NCBI GenBank assembly: GCA_021798195.1
Contig: JAJZYH010000006.1
Span: 1 to 64,000, forward strand
DNA length: 64,000 bases
Direction: 5' to 3'
Source of the DNA: Thermoplasmata archaeon
Lineage (GTDB): Archaea; Thermoplasmatota; Thermoplasmata; Lutacidiplasmatales; UBA184
Numbering within the stretch: position 1 is the stretch's first letter; the number at the start of each line of letters is the position of its first letter. Shown one piece after another: positions 33,292 through 41,617 of the stretch. The notes under the pieces were generated by a model. The model was not told the DNA's origin. It saw only the letters and a program-made list of their open reading frames with translations, and did no database searches. The position numbers were made by a program, and so were the translations under genes.

Positions 33292-34116
33292 GTGGCGATC
33301 ATCGAGGTCCGGCACGTGGCCAAGAGCTACGCGGGACGACACGGTACCATCTCCATCATGAACGACGTCACCTTCGACGTCGCGGACAACGAGTTCTTGG
33401 CGGTGACCGGCCCCTCGGGTTGCGGGAAGTCCACGATCCTGCGCCTCATCCAGGGCCTGGACAAGCCCACCCAGGGCACCATCCTCTTTCGCGGCGTTGC
33501 CGTCTCGGAGGTCTGCACCCAGATGGCCATGGTGTTCCAGAACTTTGCCCTCTATCCCTGGCTCACCGTCAAGGAGAATGTGGCGTTCGGTTTGGAGGCC
33601 CGGGGGATGCCCAAGGACCGCATCGAGACCCAGGTGGACCGGTTCATCTCGGTCACCGGGCTCGTGGGGTTCGAGGAGGCCTACCCCCGGGAGCTCAGCG
33701 GGGGGATGCGGCAGCGGGTGGCCCTGGCCCGTGCTCTGGCCGTGGAACCCGCGGTCCTCCTCATGGATGAACCGTTCTCGGCGCTCGACGCCCTCACCGC
33801 AGAAGGCCTCCGCGAAGAGGTCCTGCAGCTCTGGCGGGACCCCTCCCTCCCCCCCGAGGCCGTGATCCTCGTGACGCACAACATCGAGGAGGCCATCGCC
33901 ATGGCCGACCGGATCATCGTGCTCTCCCATCGCCCCAGCCGGGTCCTTGCCGAGGTCCGCGTGGACCTCCCCCGTCCCCGGGAGAGGAAGTCCCCGGGGT
34001 TCTACGAGCTCACCGACCGGGTCTATTCCCTCATCACCGAGGGCAGTGCCCTTCCCCTCCTTCCCCGCGGACCCCCCGTTCCCGGGACCGGTCCGGAACG
34101 TGAGGCGTCCCGGTGA
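33292..34116 (+). CDS. ABC transporter ATPase, NitT/TauT type
   Basis: 274 residues with Walker A GPSGCGKST, Q-loop VFQNFALYPWLT, signature LSGGMRQR, Walker B VLLMDEP and switch His in LVTHNIEEA. It closely follows the SsuB/TauB/NrtD pattern and energises the fused permease encoded just upstream. GTG 33292 directly precedes the first strand (IIEVRHVAKSY). No periplasmic-type substrate-binding protein is encoded on either side, which is unusual for an importer. The regulatory-like protein encoded next may belong to the system. Confidence 0.93.
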   Translation: MAIIEVRHVAKSYAGRHGTISIMNDVTFDVADNEFLAVTGPSGCGKSTILRLIQGLDKPTQGTILFRGVAVSEVCTQMAMVFQNFALYPWLTVKENVAFGLEARGMPKDRIETQVDRFISVTGLVGFEEAYPRELSGGMRQRVALARALAVEPAVLLMDEPFSALDALTAEGLREEVLQLWRDPSLPPEAVILVTHNIEEAIAMADRIIVLSHRPSRVLAEVRVDLPRPRERKSPGFYELTDRVYSLITEGSALPLLPRGPPVPGTGPEREASR

Positions 34117-34246
34117 ACCCCAGGGATTCTGCGCGGTCTTCCGGACTGCGCTGCGGCAATTTTCCACCTTCGCGTCGGTTCGGCGGAACGCATAACTTTA
34201 TACGATGACTCCCGGTCTTCTTCCTTCCCGGGGAGAGAACGAGACC

Positions 34247-34918
34247 GTGCCCACCCTGTATCCCAAGGCATCGCCCAGCGAGATGCAAGGGCTCCTAGTG
34301 CTGTTGAACGACCACAAGGGATCCGAGGACATCGCGCTCCTGGCCGATGACCTGGACCTCGAGATCGACGAGATCCTCCCGTCCCTGGACCTTTCGGAGG
34401 CCCTGGGCCTCGTGACCGTGTCCGACGGCCGGGCTTCGCTCACGGACCTGGGGCGGAAGTTCCTGGCAGGAAGCATCCGGGCCCGCAAGTCCATCCTGCG
34501 GGACCAGATCGGAAAGATGCCGCTGTTCCAGACCATCCTGAAGGCCCTGGAGCAGGCCCCCGAGAAGAAGCTCTCGGAGGAGGAGCTCAACCAGCTCATC
34601 GATTTCACGTCCGCACCCGCCGATTTCCTCGTCCAGAACATCATCAACTGGGGACGGTACGCCGAGCTGTTCCGGTATGACGCCGATGAACGGGAGCTCC
34701 GGCTGGTGAAGGGCCGTGCCATGGGCAAGGGCTCAACACCACCTCCTGCATCGCCGCCAGCGACCCCTCCGGGGAACCCCAAGCGGGGCGCGGTCCGGGG
34801 AGAAAGCTCCCCGGCGTCCTCCCACCATCCTGCGGATGAATCTTCCGACGCGGGTGTGCAGCGGACGGCGCCCTCCTCCAGGAGACCCCGCCCTGCCCCG
34901 CATGGTGTGGGGGCCTAG
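34247..34918 (+). CDS. AAA-associated C-terminal-like protein of ABC system
   Basis: Residues about 1-150 match the domain found at the C-terminus of some NitT/TauT ATPases (AAA_assoc_C): GLLVLLNDHKGSEDIALLADDL, ILPSLDLSEALGLV, LTDLGRKFLAGSIRARK and IINWGRYAELFRYD. Here it is a separate gene, followed by about 70 residues of Pro/Ser-rich tail. It probably has a winged-helix fold and regulates the ATPase or reads its state (inference). A CTTTATACG box at 34195-34203 sits right before the gene, so it can be transcribed separately. GTG 34247 was chosen because GTG or ATG codons nearer the box fall on or before the expected transcript start. Confidence 0.75.
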   Translation: MPTLYPKASPSEMQGLLVLLNDHKGSEDIALLADDLDLEIDEILPSLDLSEALGLVTVSDGRASLTDLGRKFLAGSIRARKSILRDQIGKMPLFQTILKALEQAPEKKLSEEELNQLIDFTSAPADFLVQNIINWGRYAELFRYDADERELRLVKGRAMGKGSTPPPASPPATPPGNPKRGAVRGESSPASSHHPADESSDAGVQRTAPSSRRPRPAPHGVGA

Positions 34919-34938
34919 TCGCCGCGGCGCGCAACAAC

Positions 34939-34946
34939 GCTTAAAC
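34939..34946 (+). promoter_or_regulatory. TATA box of tRNA-Ala(CGC)
   Basis: GCTTAAAC lies about 25-30 bp upstream of the tRNA 5' end at 34970. Confidence 0.5.
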
Positions 34947-34969
34947 CCCCGTTGGTGTCCGCCCCCGCA

Positions 34970-35041
34970 GGGCACGTAGATCAGCGGAAGATCGCTGCTT
35001 TCGCAAAGCAGAGGCCGGGGGTTCAAATCCCCCCGTGTCCA
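34970..35041 (+). tRNA. tRNA-Ala(CGC)
   Basis: 72 nt: acceptor GGGCACG/CGTGTCC with one G-U pair at 3-70, anticodon stem CTGCT/AGCAG around TTCGCAA (anticodon CGC), and T-arm with loop TTCAAAT. The G3-U70 pair is the main alanine identity element, which supports the assignment. No intron and no encoded CCA. The DNA just downstream changes in composition and contains mobile-element remnants, so the 3' end may have served as an integration site. Confidence 0.95.
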
Positions 35042-35119
35042 CTCCCGGATCCCTGCGGATCGTCCTTCCGGAGGCGTATCGCCTTGAAGTGACCACCGAC
35101 GGGGAAGGCCGGATTCTCT

Positions 35120-35146
35120 ACGAGAGAATTTCGAACGTTCTCTCGT
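35120..35146. repeat. Perfect 9-bp inverted repeat
   Basis: ACGAGAGAA and TTCTCTCGT flank a 9-base spacer (TTTCGAACG), about 80 bp downstream of tRNA-Ala. It could form a hairpin, a terminator-like structure or a protein-binding site. The related string AAACGTTC follows at about 35162. It lies at the edge of the foreign-looking segment. Confidence 0.6.
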
Positions 35147-35234
35147 GTTCCTCCAGAACTTCAAACGTTCACCGCGGGCACCAAGTTGCCAAGGGGAAAG
35201 ACCGGAAGTCCCTGGGAGTGGAACTGGCTCAGTC

Positions 35235-36056
35235 CTACCGTCGCGCCAAGGACGACTTCCAACCCTTCAGGACTACACCAGAAGGCTGCCCACCGGACGG
35301 CATGGCCGCATTCTGTGCAGGTCTTGGCGCGAAACTGACCAGCAAGGCGAAAATGACAAAGGAAAGGACCTTAAGAATGGCGTTGACGAGGAAGGCAATC
35401 TCCGCCGCTTGGGGCTGAGACGAATAGATCTGAGGGTACCCGAGTGACATCCATAGGACCCAACCTGCAAGAAAAATCACAGCGCAATACAGCAAGGGCT
35501 GCGTGGATCGCCAAAATCGGAAGCTACAGAGAGCCATGAGGATCGAACTCAGGTTAATGATGTCCGTTACGAAGGTCTGGTTCCCAATGTGAAGGCCGGC
35601 CCCGATGTTTTGCCAGATCACCTCGAAAAGGGAGGTCGCTGCTAAGGGAAGTCCAAAGGCATAGATGGTGCTACGAAAGTAGTCTTGACGGTACCGATAG
35701 ACAAATAACCAAAGTCCATACACGAAGAGACCCAACGCACTCGTCCAAGTGATCGGAAATATGGAATTGGCAGGATCTTGAAAGGTCCCTACCCGATAGA
35801 GGAATTCCACATAGGGAAAAAATAGGACTAGATTCACCACAATCCACTGCGCAGCGCAAGCCACGAAGACATAGTCTCTCCAATCTCGGGAGGGTCGGAA
35901 TACCTTGAGAAGCAGAGGTTTTCCTCGCATGATGCCGTCCGTCCCTATCTCCCCTCCTTCGGTAGCTACTCGCAATTGAAAGTATTTGACTGTCACACCG
36001 AATTCCGAGTCCAATGCCGCGAGTCTCATTCCGAGAAAGATTACGAACCATTCCAC
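35235..36056 (-). CDS. Unknown integral membrane protein, atypical composition
   Basis: Up to 273 residues with about seven hydrophobic segments, including YVFVACAAQWIVVNLVLFF, ALGLFVYGLWLFVY, LLYCAVIFLAGWVLWM and VLSFVIFALLVSF. I recognise no family. The codon use is clearly less GC-rich than the neighbours (many A- and T-ending codons), which marks the gene as foreign. The start is uncertain: ATG 36056 gives the longest form. ATG 35930, behind an AAATACTTT box and a GGAGGGGA string, would remove 42 residues and start MRGKPLLLKVF. It is encoded between tRNA-Ala and a dead transposase. Confidence 0.6.
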   Translation of the reverse strand: MEWFVIFLGMRLAALDSEFGVTVKYFQLRVATEGGEIGTDGIMRGKPLLLKVFRPSRDWRDYVFVACAAQWIVVNLVLFFPYVEFLYRVGTFQDPANSIFPITWTSALGLFVYGLWLFVYRYRQDYFRSTIYAFGLPLAATSLFEVIWQNIGAGLHIGNQTFVTDIINLSSILMALCSFRFWRSTQPLLYCAVIFLAGWVLWMSLGYPQIYSSQPQAAEIAFLVNAILKVLSFVIFALLVSFAPRPAQNAAMPSGGQPSGVVLKGWKSSLARR

Positions 36057-36059
36057 CGG

Positions 36060-36581
36060 TCATGAGATAGCGGCCATTTCCCCTGACCAGACCTCCCTAA
36101 ACCGCTGACGAAGTACGTAGGGATCCAGCGCCACCACGGCGAAATGCAGGCTCATCCTTCTACGGCTCGACTGCTCGAATCCAAGGTGCTTGAGCAGACA
36201 CGCGAGGATGTGGACTGCCCCTCGGCGAGATTAAGTCGCGAAGGGCAGTTGAGTCTCCCGCCCCCGGAACTCGGGGACCGCTCGTTGTCGGAGGAGGGTG
36301 TGCAGACGGCGGACGGCCACCAACGTCAGCAACACTGCCCCAATCAAAGCCTCAGCCACATCAAGGTTTTTCGTTCGGAACTTTTCGAGCGCCTAGCTCG
36401 CTGTGAGTTCAAAGAAACAGAGTTCCACTTCCCACCTCATCGAATCCAGGCTCGCCACTTCTTCCGAGGTCAGCACCTCGGGCCCGAGGTTCATGAGGCA
36501 GAGGTGGTGCTGTCGGGCCTCCGCGTTGCACTCCAAGGAGGCTCCCCCGACTCCTCGCTCGCGCACGGAAGATTCCTGCAC
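36060..36581 (-). pseudogene. Remnant of IS4-type transposase (C-terminal part)
   Basis: A single minus-strand frame from 36581 to a TGA at 36060 reads LECNAEARQHHLCLMNLGPEV, then SMRWEVELCFFELTAS, which is the Y-x(2)-R-x(3)-E region of DDE transposases of the IS4 group. It continues past a TAG (36393-36395) with ALEKFRTKNLDVAEALIGAV and LLTLVAVRRLHTLLRQR. After a TAA (36231-36233) it reads AVHILACLLKHLGFEQ. Two nonsense codons and the missing N-terminal two thirds make it inactive. The Lys of the E-x(6)-K part is also lost. No clear terminal inverted repeats were found. Confidence 0.72.
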
Positions 36582-36643
36582 TCCACAGTGGCGAGCCCGT
36601 GAGCAACGATAATGAGGCTAGAAAGAGTCCGAAGAACACATTG

Positions 36644-37360
36644 ATGGAGAAAATAGTCAGGTGGGAACTGGAGGCCCGCGGGCGCGTCCAGCGGGTAGGC
36701 TACCGTGACCTGGTGGAAGAAACCGCCCGGATGCTGAACCTGGTCGGGAAGGTGGGGAACGACCCGGAGGATGACCAATTGGTCCATGTGGTGGTCCAGG
36801 GCCCCGAGAGCACGCTCTCCGAGTTCGTCAAAGCAATCAGCGGCCGGCATGGGTTTGCGGATGCTACCATTCGTACGGGGAACACCGGGGAACCGGACCC
36901 CAAGCTGGTGCGGTTCGCCAAGGAGCGCGGTTCTCCTGAGAAGGAGACGCTGGAAAGGTCCGACCAATCGGTCCTGATTCTGGACAACATGGCATCGACC
37001 CTCGGCGGTCTCCGCGAAGAGACGCACAAGGGGTTCTCCGAGTTGGGTACCAAGATGGACAAGGGGTTCACCAGCCTAGGTGCCAAGATGGACCGCTTGG
37101 GCGACAAGATGGACAGAGGGTTTCGGGACAGCATTGCGAGTTCCGAACGCCTCCACAAGGATTTCACCGTGCGCTTCAACCGCGGGGATGCCTCCTACGG
37201 GATGATCGGGAAGACTCTGGCCCGAATGGACAAGAACCTGGAAAAGCTCACGAAGGCGATTCTTGCCTTGGCCCAGGAGTCCCACCGGGCAGCCCGGGCC
37301 GCTCCCACGAAAACGCGAGCTGCCTCTCGTTCCAAGGGCAGGAAGCACGCGTTCCGTTAA
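36644..37360 (+). CDS. Acylphosphatase domain fused to coiled-coil tail
   Basis: Residues about 1-90 are an acylphosphatase: ARGRVQRVGYRDLVEETA carries the anion-binding loop and catalytic Arg (usual form G-x-V-Q-G-V-x-F/Y-R, with Arg here in place of the second Gly). LVGKVGND supplies the catalytic Asn, and VHVVVQGPESTLSEFV completes the fold. Residues about 110-215 form amphipathic helices with repeated MDKGF/MDRGF units (GTKMDKGFTSLGAKMDRLG), likely a coiled coil. The C-terminus is strongly basic. ATG 36644 starts the domain directly; GTG 36599 would add 15 residues. The location next to a transposase remnant suggests acquisition. Confidence 0.75.
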   Translation: MEKIVRWELEARGRVQRVGYRDLVEETARMLNLVGKVGNDPEDDQLVHVVVQGPESTLSEFVKAISGRHGFADATIRTGNTGEPDPKLVRFAKERGSPEKETLERSDQSVLILDNMASTLGGLREETHKGFSELGTKMDKGFTSLGAKMDRLGDKMDRGFRDSIASSERLHKDFTVRFNRGDASYGMIGKTLARMDKNLEKLTKAILALAQESHRAARAAPTKTRAASRSKGRKHAFR

Positions 37361-37482
37361 TCGGCATCGGTTCCGTTAGCGCACCCTTCTGACCCTCGAT
37401 TTACCTGGGCGGGCTCCCTCGTTTCTGTTGGCTTCACTCCTGGAAGATGGCCATGGTGGCCACTGAGGGTTGACCCGCCCCT

Positions 37483-37830
37483 GTGGTGAGCACCCGATCT
37501 CGCGTTTCTTCTCGAGGGAATGGCCACCTGCGTTGGGTTCATTCTGCTCATAACAAGCCCATTTCGTTCACCCGCAGCATTACCCGGAAGTTCAAGGACG
37601 GGACCGAGCGGACCTACTACCACCGGGTCGATGGGTTCCGCGTGGGAGGGAAGGTCCGCCAGCGGATGGTGGAGTACGTGGGCACCAACCCGGACCGGCC
37701 GACCATTCCGCTCGACCTGCCCCTCATTCACCCCCTCCCCCGTCGCCTTCTCGAGATTGTGGGCGAGGGTCGCGTACTCCTGCCCGGGGCCCACCGCATC
37801 CTCGTCTTGCACCCCATCCGGCGAAGCTGA
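37483..37830 (+). CDS. Transposase-like N-terminal fragment or small unknown protein
   Basis: The central part ITRKFKDGTERTYYHRVDGF, then GGKVRQRMVEYVGTNPDRP, resembles the N-terminal beta-domain of archaeal IS4/IS1634-group transposases (x-Y-Y-x-x-V-x-x-x-R-x-x-G-K-V-R-Q-R-x-x-x-Y-x-G). After about 115 residues the frame ends and no catalytic domain follows, so it is either a remnant or a stand-alone small protein. The first 30 residues look unstructured and the start (GTG 37483) is uncertain. It lies at the right edge of the foreign segment after tRNA-Ala. Confidence 0.45.
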   Translation: MVSTRSRVSSRGNGHLRWVHSAHNKPISFTRSITRKFKDGTERTYYHRVDGFRVGGKVRQRMVEYVGTNPDRPTIPLDLPLIHPLPRRLLEIVGEGRVLLPGAHRILVLHPIRRS

Positions 37831-38389
37831 AGTGGCGGCATGGCGGGCAGGCCCCGGCCCACCGCCCGCTCCTGGAAATGCCTTTTGCCGCGCCCCAGGG
37901 GATCCCGGGGAGCTCGGCCGCGGTTCCCCGTGCCGGTCTGCTGCATCCCCTGGATGCTCCAGCGCTCGAAGAGCGCGGGGAACCGGGAGGTCGGTTCGGC
38001 CCACGGGGCCCGAACCTGGAGCCTCCTATGTGGAGGGGACTCCATGCGGGGTGCTCGGATGTATGGGAAGACCAGTGAAACGCAGCTGCCGAGGGACCCC
38101 CCGGCCCGTTCCTCGGTGGGGTCGAAGAGGGACCGGGAGAGCCCTCCGTGCGGTCACGGCTTCCGCTCGGCCGGCGGATGACCGACCCAAACGTCGAGCG
38201 GGTGCTCCGTGAGGCCCGAGTCCACGCGGTCCACGCTCCATGGCGCCATGATCCAGAGCAGGGGACGATGAAGTTCGACGTCTTGCACCCTCCGCTACTC
38301 CCAGGGGGAGAGGCGAATGGCCGACATCAACCTACCCCCGACAAAGCCGGAGCGACCTCGATAAATCCGCGGGAGCCGACTCCCTTCGT
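37831..38389. other. GC-rich region without recognised gene
   Basis: Open frames exist in several phases but none has convincing protein character. The sequence has many G/C runs with local hairpin potential, for example GCGCTCGAAGAGCGC near 37964. RNase P and SRP RNA signatures were looked for and not found. A GATAAATC string near 38359 is A+T-rich but leads to no clear gene. Confidence 0.35.
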
Positions 38390-39064
38390 TCACAGGTCCT
38401 TCGACGAAATGGGTTGCGTGGGACGGACTCTCGTTCCCTCAGAGGTCCTCTCGCTCCAACGCGTCCGGGCCACCGCTCCCCATCTTGCGGGGACGCGGAA
38501 GGCGCGAGGATGTCCTTCGTCCGACCAAACGATACGGATGGGAGGGAGATCTTCACTCCCCGCGGGCTCGGGACTCGTTGGCGCCTCGATCTCAAGGATC
38601 TCGTCGAAGGGGATCCGGCGAAGGGCGCCGTTGGCCATGAGCCTCAGTTGTACGGACTTCTTCCGGAGACGGACCTCCTCCGGCACCGTCCGCCGAAGGC
38701 GCATCACATACGGATAGAACGACGCCGCCACTGCTTCGAGCCCCACCGCGATGGCCACGAAAACGAGGATGCTCAGGGAACCATCCTGGAAGATTCCACG
38801 GAACCAAGCCGCGAGGCCCAGGGGAATCGGAAGAAGCGCAAGTATCCAAAGAACGAGTGTCATCATCTGAGGGTTCCTGCTCTTCTGGAGCTCCCCCACC
38901 GGGATCCATAGACCATCCACACTCTCGGAGGAAGGGGGCACCGCGGTGGTTCCCGGGTCCCTTTCCTGGCTGGAAACCGGATCCGAGACGAGTCGGGGAC
39001 GGGACACGATGACCTGGTCTGGGTCCGACATGGCCTGGTCTTCCATCGACCAACGGGGTCGCAT
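38390..39064 (-). CDS. Membrane protein with two TM helices and C-terminal soluble domain
   Basis: 224 residues. A polar N-terminus of about 90 residues (SVDGLWIPVGELQKSRN near its end) leads to a helical hairpin: MMTLVLWILALLPIPLGLAAWF and SLSILVFVAIAVGLEAVAASF. The C-terminal part (VRLRKKSVQLRLMANGALRRIPFDEILEIEAP, then IRIVWSDEG) looks like the beta-rich PH-like fold seen in small membrane-anchored proteins. No family assigned. ATG 39064 is preferred because a minus-strand CATAATTGG box lies about 30-35 bp upstream. The same A+T patch serves the divergent methyltransferase. Confidence 0.65.
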   Translation of the reverse strand: MRPRWSMEDQAMSDPDQVIVSRPRLVSDPVSSQERDPGTTAVPPSSESVDGLWIPVGELQKSRNPQMMTLVLWILALLPIPLGLAAWFRGIFQDGSLSILVFVAIAVGLEAVAASFYPYVMRLRRTVPEEVRLRKKSVQLRLMANGALRRIPFDEILEIEAPTSPEPAGSEDLPPIRIVWSDEGHPRAFRVPARWGAVARTRWSERTSEGTRVRPTQPISSKDL

Positions 39065-39134
39065 GAACCTTGCGACGGGAATCCAAACCCAATTATGGCG
39101 GGAGCCGTCCAGGGGATCGGTGAGATACCCCCAC

Positions 39135-39830
39135 ATGCCGTCCATCCGAAACCCGCGGAAGGAATTCGACCGGGAAGCCCGCACCTACGATGAGACCGCC
39201 ACCGCCACCATGCCGCTCTACTCGGAGCTCCACCAGATGATCGTGTGGGGTGCTCCCCACCTCCGGACGCGTCCCATCCGGATCCTGGAGCTCGGTTCCG
39301 GGACGGGGAACCTCACGGCCCTCCTCCTCGAGACGTTCCCCCACGCCCATGTGAAGGCCCTGGACATCTCCCCCACCATGGTTTCCATCAGCCGCAAGAA
39401 GCTCCGTCGCTGGAGCGATCGCCTGGAGATCCACGTGGGGGAGCTGGATGACTGGCCGGAGAGCCAGCCGTTGGACGCCATCGTCTCCTGCCTGGCCATC
39501 CACCACCTGAAGGACGACCGGAAGGAGGCCCTCTTCGCCAAGATCCATCGCTCCCTGCGGCCGGGAGGGTACTTCGGGGACGGGGATGATCACCTCCCGG
39601 AGGATTCGCGCTTCGATGAGAGGTTCGCCGCCCTGGCGAACCGGCTGACCACCGCCGGAAAGGGCCGCGACAATCCCCTGGCGATCCAGAAGGTCTGGCA
39701 CGAGCACGAGCTCTACGATTACCCCGTTCCGGTCTCGCGGGAGATCGAGTGGCTCCGATCCGCCGGCTTCCTGCACGTGGACACCCCCTGGAGGTTCTTC
39801 AACCAGGCGGTGGTGTGGGCCTACAAGTGA
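39135..39830 (+). CDS. Class I SAM-dependent methyltransferase
   Basis: 231 residues. It opens RKEFDREARTYDETA, a helix typical of UbiE/TrmB-like small methyltransferases. Motif I is RILELGSGTGNLTALLLETF, the acidic ribose ligand is in VKALDISPTMV, then VGELDDW and DAIVSCLAIHHLKDDRKEALFAKIHRSLRPGGYF, the post-motif segment. The C-terminal lid has REIEWLRSAGF. The substrate is unknown. Lipids, quinones and small metabolites are all possible. ATG 39135 begins the domain. A CAATTATGG patch about 40 bp upstream is the likely TATA region shared with the divergent membrane protein. Confidence 0.9.
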   Translation: MPSIRNPRKEFDREARTYDETATATMPLYSELHQMIVWGAPHLRTRPIRILELGSGTGNLTALLLETFPHAHVKALDISPTMVSISRKKLRRWSDRLEIHVGELDDWPESQPLDAIVSCLAIHHLKDDRKEALFAKIHRSLRPGGYFGDGDDHLPEDSRFDERFAALANRLTTAGKGRDNPLAIQKVWHEHELYDYPVPVSREIEWLRSAGFLHVDTPWRFFNQAVVWAYK

Positions 39831-39916
39831 GAGGGCCCGGGATGGATGCTTCACCCGCCGCGCCAAGCCTTAAGAGTCTCCGGGATGCTGTTTGACCGGG
39901 AGGTCCCTACGGTCCC

Positions 39917-41617
39917 ATGTCCGCCCCCACCCCGGAGCCCGCCGCCTCGTCACCGGGTTTCAACCTCTTCCAGCAGATCCTCATCTTTACCGACAAGGCG
40001 TCCCGGGGAGGGCGCTCGCCGGTCTCCCGGGAGGACTTTGTTCGGAACCTGCGTCGGGAATTGGGCGGCGTCGATTATGCCCAGCTCAAGGCGGCATTGA
40101 TCCAACTGCGGGAACGAGGGCTCCTTCTCATCGAGTGGGTCGGAGCGGAGGATTTCGCGGCGAACCTCTCCGATACCGGAAAGGACGTCCTGGCCCGGAT
40201 GAAGGGGGCCGGGCGCGCGGAGCCCACGCCCGCTTCCGCCCCCTCCGACGTGGGGGAGAGACCCCTCCCACCGGCAGACCACGCCGCCGGGACCCCTTCG
40301 GGGCCCCAGGTGGAACCGGAAGCTCCGCCCGTCGCGGTCTCCCCCGGCCCACGTGCCGTGGAGGGCCCCCCACCGGGACCGTCTTCCTCCCCCCTGCCGG
40401 ATACGTCGTCTTCGGCCCCTCTGCCACAGGGTCCCCCGGCTTCGTCCCCTGTCGGGCCATCCCCTGGGATTGCGGTAGGGACCTCCCCGGAGCCGATGCC
40501 TGCCCCGGACGCGGCTCAGGTGGCCCAGAACGAACAGATCGTCCGGGCCTGGCAGGAGCTTGCGGTGTCCCGACAGGCCCTGGAGCAGCAAGCCGCCCAG
40601 CTCCAGGAACGGGAGGACCAGCTGGCGCAGCGGGTCGCGGAGTGGGCGGCCAAGCATGAGAGCCTCCAGTCCTCGCTCGCAAACCTCCAGCAGCGAGAAT
40701 CCGACCTGGAACGTCGGGAGAAGGCGGTCCGGGACCACGAAACGGCCCTCACGGAGCGCGAGGACGCGCTCCGGTCCTCACTCCAGAGCGCTGCCGCGGC
40801 GGGTACCCCGCCGTCGGTGGATTCCCGTGCGACCGACCTCGACGCCCGGGAGGCGGAGCTCACCCGACGTGAGGGGGACCTTCGCACGCTGCGTTCGGAG
40901 CTGGAACGACGGGAGTCCGCGGCCCGGGAACGCCTCAAGGCGCTCACGCTACGGGAAGAGAAGGTCCGGGGGGATGAAGCCACCCTGGCGGAGCGGGAGA
41001 GGCACCTCCTCGCCATGGAGGAGGAGGTAGAGGCCACCCGGCGGACCTCCGAGGAGGAGGTACGGCGGAGCCGTCAGGAATTGGACCAGATGGTGGGGGC
41101 GGCGCGAGCCCGCCTCACGGAATTGGAGGAACGTGAGACCGCCCTGACGGCAAAGGAGCGCTCGTTGGGAGTCCGGGAGAGCCAGCTCCAGGACAAGGAG
41201 TCCCGTCTCACCGCCTCCCAGCAGGCCGTCCTGGACCGTGAGAAGGAACTCTCCCAGCGCGAGGATCTGGTGCGAGCCACGGAGGATCGACAGGCCCGGA
41301 TGGCCCACGAAATGGAACAGAAGTCGAGTTCCCTCGCCCAATCCGAGGCCAGCATCGCCGGACGGGAACGAGAGGTGGCGAACCGGGAGGCCGCCTTCCA
41401 CAAGGAGCACCAGGACCTGGAACTCCGGCGGAAGGAACTGGAGCAGAGGGAGGAGGCCCTCCTCGCCCATGCCCGCCAGTTGGACCAGCACGAAAGCGAG
41501 GTGGAGTCTCTGGAGCAGCGGCGGGCCGCCGTCCGGGAGGGTCTCCGCAGCACGCACGAGGGGATCCGCCGCCACGTCCAGAAACACCGTGGGGGCGCGG
41601 ACGAACCGGCCCGCTAG
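39917..41617 (+). CDS. Winged-helix-like N-terminus with long coiled coil
   Basis: 566 residues in three parts. Residues about 12-95 form a small helical domain (NLFQQILIFTDKASRGG, REDFVRNLRRELG, YAQLKAALIQLRERGLLLIEWV), compatible with a winged helix. Residues about 100-195 are a Pro/Ser-rich linker. Residues about 205-545 form an uninterrupted heptad-type coiled coil rich in E, R and Q, with a recurrent L-x-x-R-E-x-x-L/V unit. It may be a structural or DNA-organising protein. I do not recognise a family. A CCTTAAGAG box at about 39867 precedes the gene. The end overlaps the convergent nitrilase gene by 4 bp. Ends with TAG. Confidence 0.7.
   Translation: MSAPTPEPAASSPGFNLFQQILIFTDKASRGGRSPVSREDFVRNLRRELGGVDYAQLKAALIQLRERGLLLIEWVGAEDFAANLSDTGKDVLARMKGAGRAEPTPASAPSDVGERPLPPADHAAGTPSGPQVEPEAPPVAVSPGPRAVEGPPPGPSSSPLPDTSSSAPLPQGPPASSPVGPSPGIAVGTSPEPMPAPDAAQVAQNEQIVRAWQELAVSRQALEQQAAQLQEREDQLAQRVAEWAAKHESLQSSLANLQQRESDLERREKAVRDHETALTEREDALRSSLQSAAAAGTPPSVDSRATDLDAREAELTRREGDLRTLRSELERRESAARERLKALTLREEKVRGDEATLAERERHLLAMEEEVEATRRTSEEEVRRSRQELDQMVGAARARLTELEERETALTAKERSLGVRESQLQDKESRLTASQQAVLDREKELSQREDLVRATEDRQARMAHEMEQKSSSLAQSEASIAGREREVANREAAFHKEHQDLELRRKELEQREEALLAHARQLDQHESEVESLEQRRAAVREGLRSTHEGIRRHVQKHRGGADEPAR

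Noticed and set aside
37831-38260. Suspected stable RNA (RNase P, SRP or group II intron remnant)
   Set aside because: The GC-rich hairpin-prone sequence lacks the conserved RNase P P4 strings, the SRP helix 8 signature and group II domain V. A covariance-model search would be decisive.
39210-39560. Minus-strand frames overlapping the methyltransferase at 39135
   Set aside because: They mirror the true gene and lack domain features. The plus-strand methyltransferase motifs are unambiguous.
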